Origin: Thermoplasmata archaeon
GTDB taxonomy: Archaea; Thermoplasmatota; Thermoplasmata; Lutacidiplasmatales; UBA184
Direction: 5' to 3'
Assembly: GCA_021828715.1 (NCBI GenBank)
Contig: JAJZDF010000009.1
Coordinates: 1 to 11,425 of the forward strand
DNA: 11,425 nt
Shown here: one piece after another, positions 5,847 through 11,425 of the stretch
Layout: every line of letters starts with the position of its first letter
Position numbering within the stretch: position 1 is the stretch's first letter
The notes under the pieces: model-generated
What the model saw: the letters and a program-made list of their open reading frames with translations, nothing else
Told to the model about the DNA's origin: nothing
The model's database searches: none
Made by a program: the position numbers and the translations under genes

Positions 5847-8309
5847 ATGGTCGACGCCCCTGCACGCGGAGAGCGGACCGCCTTCGGTGCCCCCGGCCTT
5901 CCGCCGCGCTGGTCCCACTCGAACAAGGAGGGCCTCGGGACCGCGTACTCCGGCGACTCGCGCCTCTGGTTCACCCTCTGGCGGGGGATCGTCACCGAAC
6001 TCTACTTCCCGACGCTCGACCGCCCGCAGCTCCGAGACCTCCAGCTCCTGTTCACGGACGGCTCGACGTTCTTTCACGAAGAGAAGCGGGACATCCGGAG
6101 CTCGACGACCCGCATCGGGGACGACGCGCTCGCCTACCGCATCCACGGTGAGGCGCCGGAGGGCCGGTACCGCCTCCGGAAGACCGTGCTGACCGACCCG
6201 CACCTTCCGTGCCTGCTGGCCCGCATTCACCTCGATATCCCCGATCCGACGCTGGTCGGTCGCCTCCGCGCGTTCGTCCTCGCCGCCCCGCACCTGGCCG
6301 GCGGGGGCTGGGGGAACTCGGCGTCGGTCCGCGAGGTGCTGGGACGCCCGGTCCTTCTGGCCGAAAAGGACGGCGCCGCGCTCGCGATCTCCGCCTCGAC
6401 CCCGTTCGTCCGCGGCTCGGTCGGCTACGTCGGCGCGAGCGACGGCTGGACCGATCTGAGCCGGCATCGCGACCTCACCTGGGAGTTCGACCGGGCCCCC
6501 GACGGGAACGTCGCGCTGGTCGGGGAGATTCCCGTCGCGGCCCCGTCGACGGAGTTCACGGTCGCGGTCGCCTTGGGGGAGAGCGGCTCGGCCGCGATCA
6601 CGACGCTCTTCCAGTCGCTCGGAACCCCGTTCGACCTCCACGAGCGGCGGTTCCTCGCCCAATGGCGTCGGAGCGCTCACGGCGAAGAGCAAGGGCCGAC
6701 CCACGCCGCGGACGGGGGAGCGCTCTTCCGCGCGAGCCGCGCCGTGCTCCTCGCCCACGAGGACAAGACGTTCCCCGGCGGCTTCGTGGCGTCCCTCTCG
6801 ATCCCGTGGGGGGCGGCCCAGGGCGACGAGAACCGGGGCGGCTACCACCTGGTCTGGGTCCGCGACCTTTTCCACGCAGCGACCGGACTCCTCGCCGCCG
6901 GCTCGACCGAGGCGCCCCTCCGGGCGCTGGTCTACCTCGCGACCCGACAACAGGCCGACGGGGGGTTCCCGCAGAACTTCTGGATCGACGGTCGGCCCTA
7001 CTGGGGCGGCCTGCAGCTCGACGAGGTCGCCTACCCGATCCTGCTCGCCGGGGCGCTGCTCCGGGTCGGCGCCCTCCAGGAGTTCGACCCGACCCCCATG
7101 GTCATGGAGGGGGCCCGGTTCCTCCTCCTCCACGGCCCGGTCACCGAGCAGGACCGGTGGGAGGAGGTCGGCGGCTACTCGCCGTCGACCCTGGCCGCCT
7201 GCATCGCCGCGCTGACGACCGCCGCCGGCTTTGCCCGGAGATCGCACGCCCCGGACGGGGCGACGCTCTTCCAGGAGTACGCCGACTTCCTTGCCGCCCA
7301 TGTCGAGCCGTGGACCGTCACCCGCTCGGGATGCCTGGACCCGGGGGTCCGGCGCCATTTCGTGCGTATCCGGCCCGCGGACGTGAGCGACCCCGTGCCC
7401 CACGAGCAGGCGGAGCTCGGGAGGGTACGCTTGCCGAACCTGCCGCCGGGGGCGCCGAACGAGTTCCCGGCCGACGAGATCGTCGACCCGGGATTCCTCG
7501 ATCTGGTCCGGTTCGGAGTGCGGGGGGCCGACGACCCGCTTATCCGGGACTCCCTCCGTCTCGTGGACCGGGTCCTGAAGGTGGAGACGCCGGCCGGTCC
7601 CGTCTGGCGGCGGTACAATCACGACGGCTACGGCGAGCGCCCCGACGGCGGTCCGTTCGTCGGGTGGGGGATCGGGCGGGCGTGGCCCCTCCTGGTCGGG
7701 GAGCGGGGGCATTTCGAGCTCGCCCGGGGCGGAGATCCGGGGCCGTACCTTCGGACGCTGGAACGACTCGCGACCTCTACCGGTCTCCTGCCGGAGCAGG
7801 TATGGGACGACGACGACCGTCCGGCGCAGCACCTGTTCCGGGGGCGCCCGACCGAGTCGGCGACCCCCCTCGTCTGGGCGCATGCGGAGTACGTGAAGCT
7901 CCTCCGATCTGCCAGCGAGCACGCGGTCTTCGACCGGGTCCCCGAGGTCGCCGAACGATACCTGGTGTCGCCGCCGCCCGCGTCGCCGCCCGAGTTCTGG
8001 ACGTTCCGCCGTCAGGTACCCGGCATCCCTCCGAATGTCGCGCTCCGGGTCCTCGCCGGAGCCCCGTTCGTCCTCCACGTCTCCCCCGACGGCTGGGGGC
8101 ATGTCCGGGACCTCCCGTCCACCCCCGTCGCCCCCGGGCTCCACGCCGTCCCCCTGGAGCCCCTCGCGGAGGGGGCGGCCGGATGGGTCTTCACCTTCCG
8201 CTGGACGGAGGGCGACCGATGGGAGGGTCGGGACTTCCGCGTCGAGGTCGTGCCGGGCGCAGGGCCGTCCCGGGTGCCTCCGGCGCGCCGGGGCGCCCCT
8301 CCATCGTGA
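5847..8309 (+). CDS. GH15 glucoamylase/glucodextranase-like glycoside hydrolase
   Basis: This is a glycoside hydrolase family 15 enzyme of 820 residues, predicted to release glucose from the non-reducing ends of alpha-glucans by an inverting mechanism. An N-terminal beta-sandwich covers about residues 15-270 and includes the family opening NKEGLGTAYS. The (alpha/alpha)6 barrel follows, with GGYHLVWVRD at 331-340, then the general acid Glu393 in LQLDEVAYP. The general base Glu619 lies in LLVGERGHFEL, after GWGIGRAWP. A C-terminal beta domain (about 715-805, starting near PEFWTFRRQVPG) resembles that of glucodextranases and makes the protein longer than the roughly 600-700 residues of many prokaryotic glucoamylases. 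There is no signal peptide, so it probably acts on cytoplasmic glycogen or imported maltodextrins. GGYHLVW argues for glucoamylase over GH15 trehalase, but glucodextranase activity remains possible. It stands alone, divergent from the permease operon. Confidence 0.92.
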   Translation: MVDAPARGERTAFGAPGLPPRWSHSNKEGLGTAYSGDSRLWFTLWRGIVTELYFPTLDRPQLRDLQLLFTDGSTFFHEEKRDIRSSTTRIGDDALAYRIHGEAPEGRYRLRKTVLTDPHLPCLLARIHLDIPDPTLVGRLRAFVLAAPHLAGGGWGNSASVREVLGRPVLLAEKDGAALAISASTPFVRGSVGYVGASDGWTDLSRHRDLTWEFDRAPDGNVALVGEIPVAAPSTEFTVAVALGESGSAAITTLFQSLGTPFDLHERRFLAQWRRSAHGEEQGPTHAADGGALFRASRAVLLAHEDKTFPGGFVASLSIPWGAAQGDENRGGYHLVWVRDLFHAATGLLAAGSTEAPLRALVYLATRQQADGGFPQNFWIDGRPYWGGLQLDEVAYPILLAGALLRVGALQEFDPTPMVMEGARFLLLHGPVTEQDRWEEVGGYSPSTLAACIAALTTAAGFARRSHAPDGATLFQEYADFLAAHVEPWTVTRSGCLDPGVRRHFVRIRPADVSDPVPHEQAELGRVRLPNLPPGAPNEFPADEIVDPGFLDLVRFGVRGADDPLIRDSLRLVDRVLKVETPAGPVWRRYNHDGYGERPDGGPFVGWGIGRAWPLLVGERGHFELARGGDPGPYLRTLERLATSTGLLPEQVWDDDDRPAQHLFRGRPTESATPLVWAHAEYVKLLRSASEHAVFDRVPEVAERYLVSPPPASPPEFWTFRRQVPGIPPNVALRVLAGAPFVLHVSPDGWGHVRDLPSTPVAPGLHAVPLEPLAEGAAGWVFTFRWTEGDRWEGRDFRVEVVPGAGPSRVPPARRGAPPS

Positions 8310-8437
8310 GGCACCGCGACGGGACCGCGTATCCGAGCCCGCCGAGCGGGGTCGTCCGGATCGCGGGATAGACTCGAGGGGGCGCCGCCCCCGATCACGA
8401 ACGAGACGCCGGGCCCTGTCGCGAGCGGGAGGGGGGT

Positions 8438-8749
8438 GACGTGGGAGATCTCCCGGAGCCACGGGGGAAACATCGGGTCGGGGACGGATCCGGCCCGCTC
8501 CTCGCGTCGCCGCTCCAGCGACCGGAGGAACGCCCGGCCCCGAGGGGGGATCGTCGGGCGACGGCGGGGAACTTCCGGTCGGGCGCGCGCGTACCCCGGC
8601 TCCTCGAGCCGTCGGAGCGCGGGGTAGACCGCCCCCGGACCCGGGCGCCCTGTTCCCTAGGTCCGCCGCGCGCTGCGCTCGGAGAGCTCGCAGCCGTGGA
8701 GCGGGCCGTCCCGGCCCGGGGCCGACAGCGCGTAGATCCCGAGCAATCG
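8438..8749 (-). pseudogene. PadR-family transcription regulator, amber-interrupted remnant
   Basis: One minus-strand frame starting at 8749 reads RLLGIYALSAPGRDGPLHG, then CELSERSARRT, then a TAG at 8659-8657 (codon 31). In the same frame it continues RPGPGAVYPALRRLEEPGYA and, further on, RGRAFLRSLERRR. These are the winged-helix landmarks of PadR repressors: an HGYxLSERI-like helix, the PGxVYPxLxxLE recognition helix, and the PKGRAFL-like wing end. The TAG sits where an acidic residue is common, so one substitution from GAG would explain it. No ATG or GTG precedes the homology in a sensible place; a TTG at 8746 is the only nearby candidate. Past LREISHV the frame loses PadR character and runs on antisense to the GH15 gene. 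Another minus frame then offers helix-like ARDRARRLVRD, hinting at a frameshift. I judge it a decaying gene. Stop-codon readthrough is a less likely alternative. Confidence 0.68.
8655..8664. repeat. Repeated 10-mer, copy 1, containing the amber codon of the PadR remnant
   Basis: CCCTAGGTCC occurs here and again at 8786-8795. It contains the palindrome CCTAGG. This copy includes the complement of the TAG that interrupts the PadR frame. The two copies are read in different frames of the remnant, so coding constraint does not explain the repeat. Confidence 0.5.
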
Positions 8750-8782
8750 CCCGGGTCGAGAGGGAAGGGATCCCGGCCTATC

Positions 8783-8795
8783 GGACCCTAGGTCC
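8783..8795. repeat. Perfect dyad GGACC-CTA-GGTCC upstream of the PadR remnant
   Basis: The 13 bp read GGACCCTAGGTCC, two perfect 5-bp arms around CTA. The element lies about 34 bp upstream, on the minus strand, of the first recognisable PadR codon, where an autoregulatory operator would be expected. It does not match the ATGT/ACAT-type dyads known for bacterial PadR proteins. The rest of 8750-8870 holds no gene, RNA or other element that I can recognise. Confidence 0.35.
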
Positions 8796-8870
8796 CGTTC
8801 GACTCGTCGGGTGAGCCGAGAGGGGATCGACGGGGGACGGCGGGTGCCGGAACGGCTGCCGGCGGGGGAA

Positions 8871-8978
8871 TCAGGCGCGCGTAGACCGTCGTCGCCGCCG
8901 TGCGATCCGCATCTGGCGGGCCTTGCGGTGGCGCTTCTTGATCGCGGGCGACGGTGCCTTGCGGGGTTTGACGGTCAT
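8871..8978 (-). CDS. Small arginine-rich basic protein, 35 residues
   Basis: This is a short open frame from ATG at 8978 to TGA at 8873-8871. The peptide has 16 Lys/Arg in 35 residues: MTVKPRKAPSPAIKKRHR leads into a tail with five consecutive Arg. Most codons end in G or C, as in the neighbouring genes. A GGAG lies seven bases before the ATG, an A/T-rich box (CTTATCCC, 9022-9015) lies further upstream, and there is no competing gene on this DNA. Such size and charge are seen in tiny ribosomal proteins such as eL41 and in COX24/mS38-like peptides, and an rRNA- or nucleic-acid-binding role is the natural guess. I do not recognise a specific family. It is followed on the same strand, after about 120 bp, by the PadR remnant. 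It could be a chance frame, because Arg codons are common in GC-rich DNA. Confidence 0.5.
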   Translation of the reverse strand: MTVKPRKAPSPAIKKRHRKARQMRIARRRRRSTRA

Positions 8979-9010
8979 GTCGGCGCTCCGTTCCGCGCGG
9001 GCGAGCCTCC

Positions 9011-9023
9011 GGAAGGGATAAGG
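9011..9023 (+). promoter_or_regulatory. Putative promoter of the surface protein gene, perhaps bidirectional
   Basis: GGAAGGGATAAGG combines a purine-rich BRE-like stretch with an A/T box. The box centre is about 25 bp before the GTG at 9045, matching the leaderless spacing of other starts in the window. On the minus strand the same bases read CCTTATCCCTTCC and could serve the 35-residue ORF with a leader of about 15 nt. Confidence 0.42.
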
Positions 9024-9044
9024 GGCGTGGTGGCAAAGGGGGAC

Positions 9045-11425
9045 GTGCTCTCCCCGGGCCGGCCTACGAGCGGACGCCGTCGCCGCACGATCGTGCTCGC
9101 TCTCCTCGCGCTCGCTCTTCTCCTGGTCGGCGCCGCGCCCCTCGCCGCCCCGCCCCCCGGTACCCCGTCCCCCTTCGGTCCATCCCCGGCGTCAGGGCAG
9201 CTCTCCGTTGCCGGAGCGGTGGCCGCACCGCGGCCCTCCGGCGGCAGTTCGGCGACGCTCGGTCTCAACGTCACGTCGGCCCGGGTCGGGGCCCAATTCG
9301 CGGCGTCGGGGAGCGGCTACCTCCCGAACGCCACGGTAAATTTCACGGCGGGCGGCGGCTCGACCAACAACTCGTGCCGCACGTCGGCGAGCGGCGTCCT
9401 CGAGTCGAACCTCGGAGGAACCTGCACGGCACAGGTCCCGGCCACCCCGAACGGGAACACCACCCTGTTCGCCGTGAGCGGAGGTACCCTCGCGGGAACC
9501 CCAATCTCGCTCGGGGGGTCGCCGCTGTCCATCGCCGTCGACAGCCCCGACGGTCTGCTCTTCGTGAGCGACTCCACCCAGCAGCGGTTGGACGTCCTCG
9601 GTGCGGCCAACCTCACCCAGACGGGGACGATCGACCTCGCGGGGGCCCCCGGAGCGCTCGCGTTCGACCCGGTCAACGACCGGCTTTACGTCGCGGAGCC
9701 GGGCGCCGACCGCATCGCGGTGGTCGACGCCGCCTCCGGTGCTTCGGTCGGCAACGTCTCGCTTCCCTCCTCGCCGTCGGCGCTCGCGGTGGCGGCGAAC
9801 GCGTCGTATCTCTTCGTCGCGTTGCCGGGAAACGGGTCGGTCGTAGAGATCGCCCTCGGCAACGATTCGGAAGTGGCCGCCGCGCCGGTCGGCCAGGATC
9901 CCACGAGCCTGGCCTACGATCCGGTGGCGGCACGGTTGTGGGTCTCGAACGACGCGAGCTCCAACCTCAGCGTGCTCGACGTCCCGAACCTGACCCTCGT
10001 CCGCACCGTCGCGCTGCCGTCCGACCCCTTGACTCTGCTCTTCGACCCGGCGACCAACGAGACGTTCGTCGGCTCGTACTCGTCGAGCCGCCTCGCCGTT
10101 TACTCCGCAGAACAGTTCTCCCGGGTGGGGAATATCTCCCTGGGGGACTCCTACGTACGCAGCATGGCCCTCGACCCCACCGACGGGGAGATCTTCGCGA
10201 CCGTGGGCGGCTGGTACTCCGAGGTAGCCGTGATCGGGATCGCGACCGACACCGCGCTGTCGTTCTCTTCGGGTCCCATCGAGGCGAGCGCCGTGGCCTA
10301 CGATCCTGCCGCGAGGGCGGGCGTGGTCGCGTCCGAGGTACAGGACTACGTTCAGTCGGTCGAGCCGGCGACCTACGCCGGCGCCCCGCTCCGCATCGAC
10401 GCGGGGCTGCTCTTCCCCGGGCCGGTGGAGTCGGACACGACCGCCGCGCTCTCCGCCTCCGGACTCGGCGCCGATTCGTCGATCGTCCGGCTCGCCCTCA
10501 ACGGAACGTCGCTCGACTGCCTGGGGGCCTCGGTCGGCACGTGCCTGGCCGGCGCCCTGACCACCGCGGCGAACGGCTCCTGGGTCGGCACCGTCGAGGT
10601 CCCCGCGGTGGCGCTCCCCGGCACGTATACCCTCCAGATCCTCGACCAGCAGGGAAACAGCGCGAACGCATCGGTCGAGGTACTTCCGGCGGAGGAGATC
10701 CGCGGGCCGACCCTGAGTCGCCCCGGGGTCGACGTGGGGGAGTCGGTCAACGTCTCGGTGTCGATAGTGTACGGCGCACCTCCGTACTCCGTCTCCTGGA
10801 CGGGTCTCCCGTTCCCGTGCACGGTCTCGGGAGCGAACGTCACCTGCGCGCCGGCCCACCCCGGGACGTACTCGATCTCCGCAACGGCCGTCGACTCGAA
10901 CGGCGTCACGGCCCAAAGCGCGAACGTGACCCTACCGGTTTCCCCGCCGCTGTCGGTCGGCAACGTCACCGCGTCGGTTCCATGGCTCGCCGTGGGAGGG
11001 ACCGTGTCGTTCGCCGTCCCGATCTCCGGCGGGGCGCCCCCCTACACCGTAGATTGGCAGGGGGTTCCCCCCGGGTGCCCGATCGAGGGGGACCCCCTCA
11101 ACTGCACGCCCACCGCCGCCGAGGCGACCACGCTCTACGCCACGGTGACGGATTCGAACGGCGTCGAGTGGACCCCCGCCGGGTTTTACTTCACCGTCGA
11201 CCAGTATCCGGTCGTCGTCTCGGCCAACGTCAGCGCACCGGCGATCGACCTCGGCTCCTCGGTGACCTTCCAAGCTTCGGCCCAGGACGGGGCCGGAGGG
11301 TACTCCTATCTATGGACCGGGGTTCCGCCCGGATGCCTCGGCGACCTCGCGGTCGTCCGCTGCACCCCGACGGCGGCCGGCACCTACTCCGTGACGGTGG
11401 AGGTCACCGACGTCCACGGCTTCGC
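9045..11425 (+). CDS. Secreted beta-propeller/PKD-like surface protein, 3' partial
   Basis: This is a large exported protein; about 793 residues are visible and the gene runs off the right edge. From the GTG at 9045 it has a signal peptide: an n-region with four consecutive Arg, a Leu/Ala-rich core (IVLALLALALLLVG) and Ala-rich cleavage-like sequence near residue 35. A small Ig-like module follows (about 66-150). A seven-repeat YVTN/NHL-type propeller covers about 158-442, with units of about 42 residues and landmarks such as LAFDPVNDRLYVAE and LAYDPVAARLWVSN. A second module similar to the first follows (about 443-555). Then come at least three PKD-like modules with APPYSVSW, APPYTVDW and GGYSYLW strands, each with a C-x8-C pair. 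More than twenty N-x-S/T sequons suggest heavy glycosylation. GTGs at 9027 and 9030 are alternative starts; 9045 fits the TATA spacing. Role inferred: S-layer-associated or adhesion/binding. No enzymatic motif is seen. Confidence 0.9.
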   Translation, partial: MLSPGRPTSGRRRRTIVLALLALALLLVGAAPLAAPPPGTPSPFGPSPASGQLSVAGAVAAPRPSGGSSATLGLNVTSARVGAQFAASGSGYLPNATVNFTAGGGSTNNSCRTSASGVLESNLGGTCTAQVPATPNGNTTLFAVSGGTLAGTPISLGGSPLSIAVDSPDGLLFVSDSTQQRLDVLGAANLTQTGTIDLAGAPGALAFDPVNDRLYVAEPGADRIAVVDAASGASVGNVSLPSSPSALAVAANASYLFVALPGNGSVVEIALGNDSEVAAAPVGQDPTSLAYDPVAARLWVSNDASSNLSVLDVPNLTLVRTVALPSDPLTLLFDPATNETFVGSYSSSRLAVYSAEQFSRVGNISLGDSYVRSMALDPTDGEIFATVGGWYSEVAVIGIATDTALSFSSGPIEASAVAYDPAARAGVVASEVQDYVQSVEPATYAGAPLRIDAGLLFPGPVESDTTAALSASGLGADSSIVRLALNGTSLDCLGASVGTCLAGALTTAANGSWVGTVEVPAVALPGTYTLQILDQQGNSANASVEVLPAEEIRGPTLSRPGVDVGESVNVSVSIVYGAPPYSVSWTGLPFPCTVSGANVTCAPAHPGTYSISATAVDSNGVTAQSANVTLPVSPPLSVGNVTASVPWLAVGGTVSFAVPISGGAPPYTVDWQGVPPGCPIEGDPLNCTPTAAEATTLYATVTDSNGVEWTPAGFYFTVDQYPVVVSANVSAPAIDLGSSVTFQASAQDGAGGYSYLWTGVPPGCLGDLAVVRCTPTAAGTYSVTVEVTDVHGF

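Noticed and set aside
4984..6192. Plus-strand open frame of 402 codons over the permease gene
   Set aside because: It is antisense to TauE/SafE and runs into the GH15 gene in a wrong frame; the product is charged low-complexity sequence.
5718..8462. Minus-strand open frame of 914 codons, the longest in the window
   Set aside because: It is antisense to the GH15 gene, whose product has intact catalytic motifs. The predicted product is Arg/Gly/Pro/Glu low-complexity, as expected for a reverse-strand shadow in GC-rich DNA. Only its 5' end touches a possible shifted PadR tail.
8012..8473. Minus-strand open frame of 153 codons presented as an intact gene
   Set aside because: Its first residues (FPPWLREISHV) are the tail of the PadR remnant, and the rest reads antisense through the GH15 C-terminal domain. 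It is not an independent gene.
8657..8659. TAG in the PadR frame as a pyrrolysine codon
   Set aside because: No PYLIS-like structure or pyl gene is visible, the site normally holds an acidic residue, other changes suggest decay, and TAG is used as a normal stop at 4498-4496.
8310..8870. Possible RNA gene or CRISPR-like repeats in the largest gene-poor stretch
   Set aside because: No tRNA-like cloverleaf, regularly spaced repeats or poly-T terminator could be found. The stretch is explained by the PadR remnant plus one short dyad.
9192..10916. Minus-strand open frame of 574 codons
   Set aside because: It lies antisense to the propeller/PKD surface protein, and its Arg/Gly/Asp-rich product has no recognisable domain.

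Overview
The window is very GC-rich, with strong G/C preference at third codon positions, so nearly every real gene is shadowed by long false reading frames on the other strand. The gene set points to an archaeon, most likely a high-GC member of the Thermoplasmatota such as the acidic soil or sediment lineages. The supporting genes are a tRNA-G10 methyltransferase of archaeal type, a Mut7-C RNase-like protein with a zinc ribbon, an archaeal-type phosphoglucosamine mutase, a cytoplasmic GH15 glucoamylase, and a sequon-rich surface protein with a beta-propeller and PKD-like modules. TATA-like boxes centred about 24-26 bp before several start codons fit archaeal leaderless transcription. The exact lineage cannot be proved from this sequence.

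Layout from left to right: (1) the 3' part of a site-2-protease-family membrane metalloprotease with a C-terminal ectodomain (+). (2) A convergent two-gene minus-strand operon, Mut7-C protein then tRNA methyltransferase, coupled by an ATGA overlap. (3) A divergently transcribed phosphoglucosamine mutase (+). (4) A minus-strand operon of a TauE/SafE-type permease followed by a small DUF1634-type membrane protein, again with an ATGA overlap. (5) A divergent GH15 glucoamylase-like enzyme of 820 residues (+). (6) About 560 bp holding a decayed PadR-family regulator (-) with an in-frame TAG, plus a short dyad repeat. (7) A 35-residue arginine-rich small ORF (-). (8) A large secreted or surface-anchored propeller/PKD protein (+) that runs off the right edge.

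Most of the window is housekeeping: membrane proteolysis, tRNA modification, amino-sugar supply, anion or sulfur-compound transport, and alpha-glucan breakdown. The phosphoglucosamine mutase would feed UDP-GlcNAc synthesis, which could in turn supply glycans for sequon-rich surface proteins like the last gene, though nothing in the window links them directly. I do not see a clear undescribed multi-gene system. The points most worth a second look are the amber-interrupted PadR gene with its repeated CCTAGG-containing 10-mer, the small basic ORF, the recurrent C-x8-C pattern in the surface protein's PKD-like modules, and the consistent leaderless promoter geometry.
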